64,000 nucleotides of DNA from positions 124,001 to 188,000 of the forward strand of contig JBFLXY010000001.1 in assembly GCA_040757055.1 (NCBI GenBank), in the 5' to 3' direction. Positions 1-9,200 of this stretch are shown in pieces. Within the stretch, counting starts at the first letter, position 1, and each line of letters opens with the position of its first letter. A program made the position numbers and the translations under genes. The notes under the pieces are model-generated. The model worked only from the letters and a program-made list of their open reading frames with translations. It was not told the DNA's origin and made no database searches. This DNA comes from JAJZRJ01 sp040757055 (GTDB lineage Bacteria; Desulfobacterota; Desulfobulbia; Desulfobulbales; Desulfurivibrionaceae).

Positions 1-48
1 GCGCCGCAGCGAAGATATTCCGCCCATCCGACATTGCAGAGGAGCGCC

Positions 49-594
49 ATGGAACCCGCCGACAACGCCATCCCCCAAACACCGCTCGATCCCGTCACCG
101 AAGGGCTCTTCAACTTCGCCATCGACCGCGAGGATGTCACATGGCTGGTGGCCGGCCTGCCGGCCGAGGTGGCGGCGGACCGCAACACCCTGGAGTATGA
201 GCTGCAACTCGTGAAAATCATCTTTGTCGGCTGGTCCATTCTCTACAGCATGGAAGAGGGCTCCCTCCGGCAGGAACTGGCCGAACGCTACTGGCAGGCG
301 GTGCACGAGCTGGCGGCCAATGTCTCCCACACCACCGGGCTCATGATCGGCAGGGAGGTGGATTACTTCGCCGCTGTGCGCGAACGGCTCGCTCACTACC
401 TCGACGCCCTGCAGCGGAACAACGGCGCCGACCCGGCCGGGGTGGTGGGCCGCGAGTTCGCGTACTGCTGCGGCGTGCCGGACGATCTTTTCACCGCCAT
501 GGCCGGCTCGCGCCTTTTTGTCGCCACCCTCAGCCGGATCAGGGAATACCTTGCCGCGGTGGCCGCCGAGAATCCGGGCGCCCCCTCCAACTGA
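49..594 (+). CDS. hypothetical protein, 181 aa
   Basis: I do not recognise the family. The ATG at 49 is preceded by an AGAGGAG-type ribosome binding site about 6 bases upstream, so it is preferred to the in-frame TTG at 34. The product is soluble and predicted mostly helical, with no signal peptide or clear membrane segment. A middle stretch (about residues 40-110) is rich in Leu/Glu helices and a YCC dipeptide occurs near residue 137. It lies upstream of an RND efflux pair but is separated by about 150 bases, so a functional link is not implied. Confidence 0.6.
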   Translation: MEPADNAIPQTPLDPVTEGLFNFAIDREDVTWLVAGLPAEVAADRNTLEYELQLVKIIFVGWSILYSMEEGSLRQELAERYWQAVHELAANVSHTTGLMIGREVDYFAAVRERLAHYLDALQRNNGADPAGVVGREFAYCCGVPDDLFTAMAGSRLFVATLSRIREYLAAVAAENPGAPSN

Positions 595-744
595 CCCCGC
601 TCCCGGCCATCCGCCGGCCACCGGCTCGCCCCATGCCTTTCATTATTTGCTACCTCCCGCTGGCCAATGGGTGTACATTATGATGGTTATGCCGATGCAT
701 CGGCCCACCTGATCTGCCAACCGCATGAACGGATCGACACGCCC

Positions 745-1902
745 GTGAAACCTTCTCTTTCCTCCTTCCTGAAAAAAGGCAGCCTGGCGCTGGTGGCCGC
801 CGTCCTGCTCGGCCTCGTCGTCGTGCTCGCCGGCATCAAGGCCCTGCAGATCCGCGCCATGGTGGAAAAAAAGAAACACTTTGTCCCGCCGCCCGAGGTG
901 GTGACCAGCGCCACGGTCCGCAGCGAAACATGGGAAAACGCCCTCCAGGCCGTGGGCTCCCTCGCGGCGGTGCAGGGGGTGACGGTGGCCGCCGAAACCG
1001 CCGGCAAGGTGGTGCGCATCGCCTTCGCCCCGGGTGCCGCGGTCAAGGCCGGGGCGGTTCTCATCCAGCAGGACACCGCCGCCGAAGAGGCCCAGCTGCG
1101 GGCGGCGGCCGCCGCCGCCGAACTGGCCCGGCTCAATCTGGAACGCTACCGGAGCCTGCTCGCCACCAACAGCATCGCCCAGGCCACCTTCGACAACGCC
1201 GAGGCCCAGCACAAGCAGGCCATGGCCCAGGCCGACGCCATCCGGGCGACCATCGCCAAGAAACACATCCGGGCGCCCTTTGCCGGCCGGCTGGGCATCC
1301 GGCTCGTGAACCTCGGCCAGGTTTTGAAGGAAGGCGAGCCGGTGGTGACCCTCCAGTCGCTGGACCCGATCTTCGTCAACTTCCAGCTCCCCCAGCAGGA
1401 CATTTCCCGCCTCACGACCGGCCTGACCGTGAAGATCACCGCCGACACCCTGCCCGACAAAACCGTGGAGGGAAAAATCTCCACCATCAATCCGGAGGTG
1501 GAGAGCGCCACCCGCACCATCAGGGTGCAGGCGACGGTGGCCAATCCCGGCGAGGCATTGCGGCCCGGCATGTTCGCCGATGTCCGGGTGATCCTGCCGG
1601 AGCAGGGGACGGTACTCGCCATCCCTTCCACCGCAGTGCTCGCAGCCCCCTATGGCGATTCGGTCTTTGTCATCGAGACGAAAAAAGAGGAGCAGAGTGG
1701 AAAGCCCGCCACGGTGGTACGCCAGCAGTTCGTGCGCCTCGGCGCCAGACGCGGCGATTTCGTGGCCGTGATCTCCGGCCTTGCGGAAGGCGAAACCATA
1801 GTCAGCTCCGGGGTTTTCAAGCTCAGGAACGGGCAGCAGGTCAAGGTGGACAACACCCTCGCCCCCACGTTCGAACTGGCACCCAAACCCAGCGAAGGCT
1901 GA
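745..1902 (+). CDS. RND efflux periplasmic adaptor (membrane fusion protein)
   Basis: Periplasmic adaptor that links an inner-membrane RND pump to an outer-membrane channel. It has an N-terminal membrane anchor (about residues 10-32), then the split lipoyl/biotinyl-like domain around GKVVRIAFAPGAAVKAG, an alanine-rich helical hairpin (AAAAAELARLNLERYRSL), the second lipoyl half (IRAPFAGRLGIRLVNLGQVL) and a beta-barrel. The frame is open from an ATG at 667, but that extension is hydrophilic and lacks a ribosome binding site. The GTG at 745 gives the usual short basic leader before the anchor. The pump gene follows after 16 bases; no outer-membrane channel gene is visible. Confidence 0.9.
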   Translation: MKPSLSSFLKKGSLALVAAVLLGLVVVLAGIKALQIRAMVEKKKHFVPPPEVVTSATVRSETWENALQAVGSLAAVQGVTVAAETAGKVVRIAFAPGAAVKAGAVLIQQDTAAEEAQLRAAAAAAELARLNLERYRSLLATNSIAQATFDNAEAQHKQAMAQADAIRATIAKKHIRAPFAGRLGIRLVNLGQVLKEGEPVVTLQSLDPIFVNFQLPQQDISRLTTGLTVKITADTLPDKTVEGKISTINPEVESATRTIRVQATVANPGEALRPGMFADVRVILPEQGTVLAIPSTAVLAAPYGDSVFVIETKKEEQSGKPATVVRQQFVRLGARRGDFVAVISGLAEGETIVSSGVFKLRNGQQVKVDNTLAPTFELAPKPSEG

Positions 1903-1918
1903 TCCCTCCGGCTGCGCC

Positions 1919-4900
1919 ATGAAATTCACCGATCTCTTCATCCGCCGGCCGGTGCTGGCCATCGTCATCAGCCTGCTCATCACCATCGCCGGGCTCCAGG
2001 CCTTCCGCTCCCTCATCGTCCGCCAGTTCCCCAAGAGCGAAGACGCGGCGGTCACCGTCACCACCGCCTACGTCGGCGCCAGCGCCGAACTGGTGCGCGG
2101 CTTCATTACCACCCCGCTGGAACGGGTCATTGCCGCGGCCGACGGCATCGACTACATCGAGTCCCAGAGCAGCCAGGGTGTTTCCACCATCACCGTGCGC
2201 CTCAAGCTCAACTACGACGCCACCAAGGCCCTGGCCGAGATCAGCTCCAAGGTCGACCAGGTGCGGCGCGACCTGCCGCCGGAGGCGGAGATTCCCATCA
2301 TCAACATCGAATCGGCGGACAGCCGCTTTGCCGCCGCCTATCTCAGCTTCTCCTCCGACGTTTTGAAGCAGAACGAGATCACCGACTACCTGGTCCGCGT
2401 GGTGCAGCCGCGTCTTTCCGCCGTGGCCGGGGTGCAGCGGGCCGACATCCGCGGTGCCCGCACCTTTGCCATGCGCATCTGGCTCAAGCCCGAACGCCTC
2501 GCGGCCTACAACATCAGTCCGGCCCAGGTGCGCAAGGCGCTGGCCGCCAACAATTACCTTGCCGCGGTGGGCCGCACCAAGGGGGCGCTGATCCAGGTGA
2601 ACCTCACCGCCAACACCGATCTCAGGTCGGCGGATGAATTCAGGCGCCTGGTGGTCCGCGAGGAAAACGGCGCCATCGTGCGCCTCGCCGACGTCGCCGA
2701 CGTGGTGATGGGCGCCGAGGACTACGACAGCGAGGTGCGCTTCTCTGGCAAAACCGCAGTCTTCATGGGCATCTGGCCGTTGCCCAACGCCAACTCGCTG
2801 GACGTGGTCAGGGGGGTCAGGGCCGAACTGGCGCAGCTCGAAAAGGACCTGCCCACCGGCCTGGTCGCCCGCGTCGGCTACGACGCCACCGCCTACATCG
2901 ACAGCGCCATCCACGACGTGACGAGAACCCTGGGCGACACCCTGCTCATCGTGGTGGTCATCATCTTCCTCTTCCTCGGTTCCATGCGCTCGGTGCTCAT
3001 CCCGGTGGTGGCGATCCCGCTCTCGCTCATCGGCGCGCTGTTTCTCATGCAGCTCTTCGGTTTTTCCATCAACCTGCTCACCCTGCTGGCCATCGTCCTT
3101 TCCGTGGGCCTGGTGGTGGACGACGCCATCGTGGTGGTGGAGAACGTCGAACGCCACCTGAGCGAGGGCCAGACGCCGCTCGATGCCGCGCTCCTGGGCG
3201 CCCGCGAGCTGGTGGGGCCGATCATCGCCATGACCATCACCCTGGCGGCGGTCTACATGCCCATCGGCTTCCAGGGCGGCCTCACCGGCTCGCTCTTCCG
3301 GGAATTCGCTTTCACCCTGGCCGGGGCGGTGACCATCTCCGGCGTGGTGGCGCTGACCCTGTCCCCGATGATGTCGGCCAGGCTGCTCAAGCCGGGCGAC
3401 GAGGAGCGGGGGCTGGCCGGCCGCATCGCCCGCGACTTCAAGCGGCTGCGGGAGACCTACGGCCGCTGGCTCGACGTCACCCTGGCCCATCGCCCGGCGG
3501 TCTATGCCGTCTGGATCGCGCTCTCGCTGGCCGCCTTCCCCATGTTCACCATGTCGGCAAAGGAACTGGCCCCCACTGAGGACCAGGGCGTCATCTTCGG
3601 CATCGTCGATGCGCCGGCCGACGCCACCCTCGACCAGACCAGCCGCTTCGCCGCGGCAGTGGCCGAGGTCTTCCTGGGCATTCCCGAAACCAACTACACC
3701 TTCCAGCTCACCCAGCCCAACTCCGGCTTCAGCGGCATGGTGACCAAACCGTGGGACCAGCGGGAGCGCACCATCTTCGAGGTCATGCCCGAGGTGCAGC
3801 AGAAGCTCGCCCGGATTCCCGGCATCCGCATCATGCCGGTCTTCAGGCCCTCGCTGCCCGGCGGCGGCCAGTTTCCGGTGGAGTTCATCATCGCCTCCAC
3901 CGCGGAAACCGGGCAGATCCTCGATTTCGCCAAACAGCTCCAGCAGAAGGCTGCCGCCAGCGGCATGTTCGCCTTCCCGCCGGTTATCGACGTGAAAATC
4001 GACCAGCCCCAGTCCGAGTTCGTCATCGACCGCGACAAGGTGGCGGACCTGGGCCTGAACCTCGAACAGGTGGGCGCCGACCTCGCCGCCATGGTGGGCG
4101 GCAACTTCGTCAACCGCTTCGACATCGCCGGCCGCAGCTACAAGGTCATCCCCCAGGTGCAGCGCACCGACCGGCTCAACCCCGACCAGCTCAACCACAT
4201 CTACGTCACCGGCCCCGACGGCGGGCTGGTGCCGCTTTCCACCGTGGCCACCCTGCGCAACAGCACGGTGCCGCGCTCGCTCAATCGCTTCCAGCAATTG
4301 AACGCCGTAAAACTCAGCGGGGTGCCGGTGCGGCCGCTGGACGAGGCCCTGCGCTTCCTGGAAGACGAGGCGGGCAAAATCCTGCCCCAGGGCTACGTGC
4401 TCGACTACACCGGCGAGTCGCGCCAGCTCCGCCACGAGGGCAACAAATTCGTGCCCGCCTTCATCCTGGCGGTGATCCTGATCTTCCTGGTGCTGGCCGC
4501 CCAGTTCAACAGCTTCCGCGACCCCTTCGTCATCCTGGGCGGCTCGGTGCCGCTGGCCATGTTCGGGGCGCTCATCTTCACCTTCCTCAAGATGCCCGAT
4601 CCCAACGTGCCCTTCTGGACCTCGGGCTGGACCACCTCGCTCAACATATACTCCCAGGTGGGACTGGTGACGCTGGTCGGTTTGGTGGCGAAAAACGGCA
4701 TCCTCATCGTCGAGTTCGCCAACCAGCTCCAGCTCCAGGGCCGTTCCAAGCTCGACGCGGTGCGCGAAGCCGCCATGACCCGCCTGCGGCCCATCCTCAT
4801 GACCAGCACCGCCACGGTGGCCGGCCATTTCCCCCTCACCCTGGTCACCGGCGCAGGCGCGGCGGCCCGGAACTCCATCGGCCTGGTGCTGGTGGGCGGC

Positions 4901-5026
4901 ATGGCCATCGGCACCCTCTTCACCCTCTTCGTGGTGCCGTCGATCTACATGCTGGTGGCCCGCGACCACGCCAGGGACCGCCAAGAGGCAGCCACCACCG
5001 CCGGGGAGATTTCCTTGACACGGTAA
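1919..5026 (+). CDS. RND multidrug efflux permease (HAE1/AcrB-type)
   Basis: Inner-membrane proton-driven exporter of the AcrB/MexF superfamily, 1035 aa, a full-length size. The N-terminus (FIRRPVLAIVISLLITIAG) is the classic first membrane helix. The proton-relay Asp pair is present in membrane segment 4 (LSVGLVVDDAIVVVENVERH, about residues 394-413). The two halves each have a large periplasmic loop followed by a bundle of membrane segments; the second bundle includes the KNGILIVEFANQL segment. It forms an operon with the adaptor upstream. Substrate cannot be read from the sequence, but the family suggests hydrophobic or cationic toxic compounds. Confidence 0.96.
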   Translation: MKFTDLFIRRPVLAIVISLLITIAGLQAFRSLIVRQFPKSEDAAVTVTTAYVGASAELVRGFITTPLERVIAAADGIDYIESQSSQGVSTITVRLKLNYDATKALAEISSKVDQVRRDLPPEAEIPIINIESADSRFAAAYLSFSSDVLKQNEITDYLVRVVQPRLSAVAGVQRADIRGARTFAMRIWLKPERLAAYNISPAQVRKALAANNYLAAVGRTKGALIQVNLTANTDLRSADEFRRLVVREENGAIVRLADVADVVMGAEDYDSEVRFSGKTAVFMGIWPLPNANSLDVVRGVRAELAQLEKDLPTGLVARVGYDATAYIDSAIHDVTRTLGDTLLIVVVIIFLFLGSMRSVLIPVVAIPLSLIGALFLMQLFGFSINLLTLLAIVLSVGLVVDDAIVVVENVERHLSEGQTPLDAALLGARELVGPIIAMTITLAAVYMPIGFQGGLTGSLFREFAFTLAGAVTISGVVALTLSPMMSARLLKPGDEERGLAGRIARDFKRLRETYGRWLDVTLAHRPAVYAVWIALSLAAFPMFTMSAKELAPTEDQGVIFGIVDAPADATLDQTSRFAAAVAEVFLGIPETNYTFQLTQPNSGFSGMVTKPWDQRERTIFEVMPEVQQKLARIPGIRIMPVFRPSLPGGGQFPVEFIIASTAETGQILDFAKQLQQKAAASGMFAFPPVIDVKIDQPQSEFVIDRDKVADLGLNLEQVGADLAAMVGGNFVNRFDIAGRSYKVIPQVQRTDRLNPDQLNHIYVTGPDGGLVPLSTVATLRNSTVPRSLNRFQQLNAVKLSGVPVRPLDEALRFLEDEAGKILPQGYVLDYTGESRQLRHEGNKFVPAFILAVILIFLVLAAQFNSFRDPFVILGGSVPLAMFGALIFTFLKMPDPNVPFWTSGWTTSLNIYSQVGLVTLVGLVAKNGILIVEFANQLQLQGRSKLDAVREAAMTRLRPILMTSTATVAGHFPLTLVTGAGAAARNSIGLVLVGGMAIGTLFTLFVVPSIYMLVARDHARDRQEAATTAGEISLTR

Positions 5027-5154
5027 GGCAATCAGCGGCAACGCCCGCCGCCGCGGCCGGAAAAAATGGACAACACGACGGAAGGCCGCTACATTGGGAA
5101 TGCGAGAGCGGCAGCAACCCTGCCCCACCCCAAAGAAACAAGAGGAGGCCCGCC

Positions 5155-5469
5155 ATGCCCGAATTCTGCAACCCCTTCAGCGGCCTGAAAAACGACCGCA
5201 AGCTCACGAAAGAGGAACTGGTCCGCACCATCCGCTTCATGATCGCGGCGGAATACGAGGCGATCCAGCTCTACCAGCAGACCGCCGAAAGCACCGACAA
5301 CGCCCTGGCCAGGGAGGTGCTCATCGACATCGCCAACGAGGAAAAGGAACATGCCGGCGAATTCCTGCGGCTGCTGCGCGAACTCGACCCCGACGAGGAG
5401 AAATTCTACCGGGAGGGGTATGAGGAGGTAGAGGAGATGATCGCCCGGTTGCAAAAGAAAAAGAAATAA
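5155..5469 (+). CDS. encapsulated-ferritin-like protein (stand-alone)
   Basis: Small all-helical iron-binding protein, 104 aa, of the ferritin-like family that serves as cargo of encapsulin nanocompartments. E33 (in AAEYEAIQLY), E63 and H66 (in EEKEH) have the same 30- and 3-residue spacing as the ferroxidase ligands E32, E62 and H65 of Rhodospirillum rubrum EncFtn. The C-terminal EVEEMIARLQ helix ends in a Lys run and shows no obvious encapsulin-targeting peptide. The start is set by an AGAGGAGG ribosome binding site at 5141-5148. No encapsulin shell gene lies beside it. Expected role is Fe(II) oxidation or storage. Confidence 0.85.
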   Translation: MPEFCNPFSGLKNDRKLTKEELVRTIRFMIAAEYEAIQLYQQTAESTDNALAREVLIDIANEEKEHAGEFLRLLRELDPDEEKFYREGYEEVEEMIARLQKKKK

Positions 5470-5570
5470 CATCCCGGCTGGCGGGTGCCGCGCCTCCGCA
5501 CGCCACCGGGTGCGCCGCGGCAATGCCGCAGCAGGAGCGGTCCCGAGCCGGAATTCCCCATTGCCAGTCC

Positions 5571-5900
5571 ATGGACATTGCCAATATTTTCCACGGAATC
5601 GCCAGGGGCCTGCCGGAGGAGGCCGTGGCGGAACTCTTCCGTCGCCCCGGCGTGCGCCTCGAACGCATCGTCTCGGACGGCCACGCCACCCCGGCCGGTG
5701 AGTGGTACGATCAGGAGACCGACGAATGGGTCCTGCTCCTTTCCGGCAGCGCCGGCCTGCGCATCGAGGGCGAGCCGGAGGTGCTCATCCTGAAGCCCGG
5801 CGACTGCCTTGACCTTCCCGCCCATTGCCGCCACCGGGTGGAGTGGACCGATCCGGAACGGGAAACCATCTGGCTCGCCCTCCACTGCCGCCGGGACTGA
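5571..5900 (+). CDS. cupin-domain protein
   Basis: Small single-domain cupin of 109 aa from the ATG at 5571; the frame is open back to 5523, and neither start has a strong ribosome binding site. Beta-barrel motifs are visible: EWYDQETDEWVLLLSGSAGL (cupin motif 1, but with Glu/Asp where metal-binding His is usual), then a LKPGDCLDLPAHCRHRVEWT segment (motif 2). The His residues at the end of motif 2 could bind a metal. Substrate unknown. It sits 15 bases before the AEC transporter gene and may be co-transcribed with it. Confidence 0.75.
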   Translation: MDIANIFHGIARGLPEEAVAELFRRPGVRLERIVSDGHATPAGEWYDQETDEWVLLLSGSAGLRIEGEPEVLILKPGDCLDLPAHCRHRVEWTDPERETIWLALHCRRD

Positions 5901-5915
5901 GCACGCCGCCTTGCC

Positions 5916-6815
5916 ATGGAAAACTTCGTCCTCACCCTTACCTATCTGCTCATCGGCATGGGCCTCAAGCGGCTGCCCAACTTCCCCCGCGAGGGCGGCA
6001 GCGTGCTCAATCTCTTTGTCATCTATGTTTCGCTGCCCGCCCTGGTGCTCCTGAAAATCCCGGAACTGACCTTTTCCAGGCAGCTTCTCGTTCCGGCGCT
6101 GATGCCGTGGGCCATGCTCTTCCTCTGGGCCGCGGTCATCCTCGGCCTCTCCCGGCTGCTCGACTGGCCGCGGCCGATCACCGGCTGCCTGCTGCTGCTG
6201 GTGCCGCTGGGCAACACCTCTTTTCTGGGCATTCCGATGGTGCGCGCCTTTTTCGGGGAAGGAGCCATTCCCTACGCCGTGCTTTACGACCAGCTGGGCT
6301 CCTTTCTCGGGCTCGCCACCTACGGATCGCTGGTGATCGCCCTTTACGGCAGCGGCAGGGAAAAGCCCACCCCGGCCGGGGTGGTGAAAAAAATCGCGCT
6401 CTTTCCGCCCTTCATCGCCCTCAACCTCGCCCTGCTGCTCTCGCCCTTTTCCTACCCGCCGGTCTTCTCCGCTCTCCTGCAGGCGCTGGCCGCCACCCTG
6501 GTGCCGGTAGTGATGACCGCCGTCGGCTTCCAGCTCACCCCGAAACTGAGTCGTGAGGCCCTGGCCCCGCTGACCATGGGCCTGACGATCAAGCTCGTCG
6601 CCGCCCCGCTTTCGGCGCTCCTCATCTGCCGCCTGCTGGGTTTCGACAGCGAGGCCGCCAGGGTGGCGGTCTTCGAGGCAGGTATGCCGCCCATGGTCTC
6701 GGCAGGCGCCCTGGCCATCCTGGCGGAGCTTGCGCCGCCGCTCACCGCCGCCCTGGTGGGCCTCGGCATTCTGTTCAGCTTCGCCACCCTCCCCCTGCTC
6801 TATCACCTGCTGTGA
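5916..6815 (+). CDS. AEC-family transporter (auxin efflux carrier/malate permease type)
   Basis: Integral membrane protein of 299 aa with about ten hydrophobic segments, of the auxin-efflux-carrier (Mem_trans) family. It starts with the typical LLIGMGLKRLPNF and carries polar breaks in hydrophobic helices (VPLGNTSFLGIPMV at about residues 98-111, and FEAGMPPMVSAG near residue 255) that mark the crossing discontinuous helices of this fold. Bacterial members export or take up organic acids; which one cannot be told here. The neighbouring cupin and unknown membrane protein give no further clue. Confidence 0.9.
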   Translation: MENFVLTLTYLLIGMGLKRLPNFPREGGSVLNLFVIYVSLPALVLLKIPELTFSRQLLVPALMPWAMLFLWAAVILGLSRLLDWPRPITGCLLLLVPLGNTSFLGIPMVRAFFGEGAIPYAVLYDQLGSFLGLATYGSLVIALYGSGREKPTPAGVVKKIALFPPFIALNLALLLSPFSYPPVFSALLQALAATLVPVVMTAVGFQLTPKLSREALAPLTMGLTIKLVAAPLSALLICRLLGFDSEAARVAVFEAGMPPMVSAGALAILAELAPPLTAALVGLGILFSFATLPLLYHLL

Positions 6816-6840
6816 GCGCCGGGCACCCCAAAGGAATCCC

Positions 6841-7434
6841 ATGGAAAAACTCGAAGAACTCATCGAACGGATCAAAAAACTCGAAAAGGAGCTGGCCAGC
6901 GAGATCCAGAAGAAGGAGGAGGAGTTCTTCTACACCATCCGCGGCAAAAAGGTACACTTTGAAAAGGAAATCAGGCGGCACCACCGGCAATACGCCAGCC
7001 GCCTTTCCACTTATCTCGCCACCGCCACCCTCTTCAACCTGCTGACCGCGCCGGTGATCTGGGCCTGCCTCCTGCCGGCCCTGCTGCTCGACCTGGTGGT
7101 GACGCTCTACCACGGCATCTGCTTTCCGGTCTACGGCATCCCCAAAGTGCGACGGAGCGACTACATCGTGGTGGACCGCCACGCCCTGCGCTATCTCAAC
7201 CTCATCGAGAAGATCAACTGCGCCTATTGCGGCTATTTCAACGGCCTCATCGCCTACGTGCAGGAGGTCGCCGCCCGCACCGAACAGTACTGGTGCCCCA
7301 TCAAGCACGCCCGGAAGATCGCGGCCATCCACAGCCGCTACGGGAAATTCCTCGAATACGGCGATGCGGAAGGTTATCGCAAGCGGCTGGAACGGCTGCG
7401 CCGCGACTTCGCGAACCTGGGCGAAGAGAGATGA
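6841..7434 (+). CDS. conserved membrane protein of unknown function with CxxC motif
   Basis: A 197-aa protein with three parts: a charged N-terminal coiled coil (residues 1-40, rich in Glu/Lys), one or two membrane segments (about residues 60-95), and a C-terminal soluble part with NCAYCGYFNGLIAYVQEVAA followed by RTEQYWCPIKHA. The three Cys and the RTE-x-YWCP motif look like a metal- or cofactor-binding or redox site. I recognise this as a recurring uncharacterised bacterial family but know of no function. It lies between two transporter genes, 25 bases after the first and 4 before the second. Confidence 0.8.
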   Translation: MEKLEELIERIKKLEKELASEIQKKEEEFFYTIRGKKVHFEKEIRRHHRQYASRLSTYLATATLFNLLTAPVIWACLLPALLLDLVVTLYHGICFPVYGIPKVRRSDYIVVDRHALRYLNLIEKINCAYCGYFNGLIAYVQEVAARTEQYWCPIKHARKIAAIHSRYGKFLEYGDAEGYRKRLERLRRDFANLGEER

Positions 7435-7438
7435 TGCC

Positions 7439-8653
7439 GTGACCACCGTCATTATCTTCTGCCTCACCTACGCCGGCGTGGCCCTGGGCCGCATTCCCGG
7501 CCTGATGCTCGACCGCACCGGCATCGCGCTCCTGGGCGCCATCGCCATGGTGGTGAGCGGCGCGGTGCCCCTCCCTGAGGCAGTCGGCGCCATCGACCTG
7601 CCCACCATCATCCTGCTCTATGCCCTGATGGTGGTTTCGGCCCAGCTCCGGCTGGGCGGCTTCTACACCTGGGTGGCGCTCTCAAGCAGCAGGCTGACGG
7701 CACGGCCCGCCCTGCTGCTTGCCGCGGTGATGGGGCTCGCCGCTGTGCTCTCCGCGCTCCTGGCCAACGACATCATCTGCCTCGCCTTCACCCCGGTGCT
7801 CTGCGCCACTCTGCTTGCCGCCGGCCGCAATCCGCTGCCCTATCTCATGGGGCTGGCCATGGCGAGCAACATCGGCTCCGCCGCCACCATCATCGGCAAC
7901 CCGCAGAACATGCTGATCGGCCAGGTGGGCCGTCTCGACTTCGCCGCCTTCCTTCTCTGGTGTGGCCCGCCCAGCCTGCTGGCCCTTGTCGCCGCCTACG
8001 GCCTGATCCGCTGGGCTTACCGCGACATCTTCCAGGCGCCGCTTCTCCCCCCTGCGGAGGTCCCCACCGCACCGTGGCCGGAGTTCAACCGCTGGCAGGC
8101 CGGCAAAGGTCTTCTGGCCACGGCCCTGCTGGTGGTGCTCTTCTTCACGCCGCTGCCGCGCGAGCTGACCGCCATCACCGTGGCCGGCGTGCTGCTGTGC
8201 AGCCGCCACATGCATTCCCGCCGGATCCTGGAGCTGGTGGACTGGCATCTCATCACCCTCTTCTGCGCCCTCTTCATCGTCATCCACGGCATCACCGACC
8301 AGGGGCTCCCCGCGCGGGTCATCGCCGCCCTGTCCAACCACGGCATCAACCTGGCCGATCCGGCCATGCTCACCGGCATCTCCACGGTGATGAGCAACCT
8401 GGTGAGCAACGTGCCGGCGGTGATGCTGCTGGTCCGCTTCCTCGATCCGGGCCAGCCGGTGCCGTGGTACACCCTGGCGGTTGCCAGCACTTTTGCCGGC
8501 AACCTGCTGGTGATCGGCAGCATCGCCAATCTGATCGTCATCGAGCAGGCGCGGCCCTTCGGGGTCGCCATCAGCTTCCGCGACCACGCCAGAATCGGCG
8601 TGCCGGTTACGCTCAGCTCCCTGCTGATCCTGATCGGCTGGATATATCTGTAG
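7439..8653 (+). CDS. ArsB/SLC13-type ion or anion permease
   Basis: Polytopic membrane protein of 404 aa in the ion-transporter superfamily (ArsB, NhaD, SLC13/CitMHS). Two repeat signatures are visible: NDIICLAFTPVL followed by SNIGSAATIIGNPQNMLIG in the first half, and SNLVSNVPAVMLL in the second half. The start is taken as GTG 7439, 4 bases after the previous stop, with a GAAGAGAG ribosome binding site; the open frame extends upstream only by overlapping the previous gene. Likely substrates are arsenite, sodium or carboxylates; the sequence does not decide. It converges on the response-regulator gene. Confidence 0.85.
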   Translation: MTTVIIFCLTYAGVALGRIPGLMLDRTGIALLGAIAMVVSGAVPLPEAVGAIDLPTIILLYALMVVSAQLRLGGFYTWVALSSSRLTARPALLLAAVMGLAAVLSALLANDIICLAFTPVLCATLLAAGRNPLPYLMGLAMASNIGSAATIIGNPQNMLIGQVGRLDFAAFLLWCGPPSLLALVAAYGLIRWAYRDIFQAPLLPPAEVPTAPWPEFNRWQAGKGLLATALLVVLFFTPLPRELTAITVAGVLLCSRHMHSRRILELVDWHLITLFCALFIVIHGITDQGLPARVIAALSNHGINLADPAMLTGISTVMSNLVSNVPAVMLLVRFLDPGQPVPWYTLAVASTFAGNLLVIGSIANLIVIEQARPFGVAISFRDHARIGVPVTLSSLLILIGWIYL

Positions 8654-8657
8654 GGAA

Positions 8658-9086
8658 TTATGCCGCGGAGGCGGCTGCGGACTGGCCTTTCTGCGCTTGG
8701 GCCGTGGCCTTTGTCTTGCGATGGTACTGGAGCACCGTATCGGCCAGGGACTTGGTGTGGAAGGGCTTGAGGATGTAGCCCTGGATGCCGAGATGGACAC
8801 AGGCCACGATCTCGTTTCTGGCCGCCACCGAGCTGACCATGATGATGGTGGTTCTGCTGTCGGCAAGAGTGGTGCGGATCTCCTGCAGCACCTTGTAGCC
8901 GTTCATGTGCGGCATCATGATGTCGAGCAGGATGATGTCGGGCCGGAACCGCTTGTACTCGACCAGAGCATCCTCGCCGTTGGGGACCACGCACAGTTCG
9001 AACCGCTGCTCGTCCTTCAACCCGACGCGGATGAGCTGCCGCGTGACCTCTTCGTCCTCAACCGCCAGAACCTTCAGTGGTGCCAT
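8658..9086 (-). CDS. single-domain response regulator (CheY-like)
   Basis: Receiver domain of 142 aa without output domain. Acidic pocket E10/D11, phospho-acceptor D55 (in ILLDIMMP), switch Ser pair S85/S86 and K107 (in YILKPF) are all present. The Ala/Lys/Gln-rich tail (after about residue 120) has no recognisable fold. The start at 9086 begins directly before the first beta strand (PLKVLAVEDEE); upstream in-frame codons add only a non-conserved leader. No histidine kinase is adjacent, so the partner is unknown. Confidence 0.92.
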   Translation of the reverse strand: MAPLKVLAVEDEEVTRQLIRVGLKDEQRFELCVVPNGEDALVEYKRFRPDIILLDIMMPHMNGYKVLQEIRTTLADSRTTIIMVSSVAARNEIVACVHLGIQGYILKPFHTKSLADTVLQYHRKTKATAQAQKGQSAAASAA

Positions 9087-9200
9087 GATCGTCTCGTGTC
9101 GCCGGATGAATGGGGTAGCCGAAAGGGGAAGTCTCATTTATAACAAAACCATGGTACGCTTTCACCCCGCAAATTTCATTTTCCAACATCTCCGCCGACC

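Noticed and set aside
667..744. Longer start (ATG 667) for the efflux adaptor
   Set aside because: Adds 26 polar residues ahead of the membrane anchor and has no ribosome binding site.
1841..5128. A 1,095-codon open frame on the minus strand opposite the RND permease
   Set aside because: Composition is an antisense echo of a high-GC gene (His/Gly/Glu-rich, no motifs); the plus-strand frame has all RND signatures.
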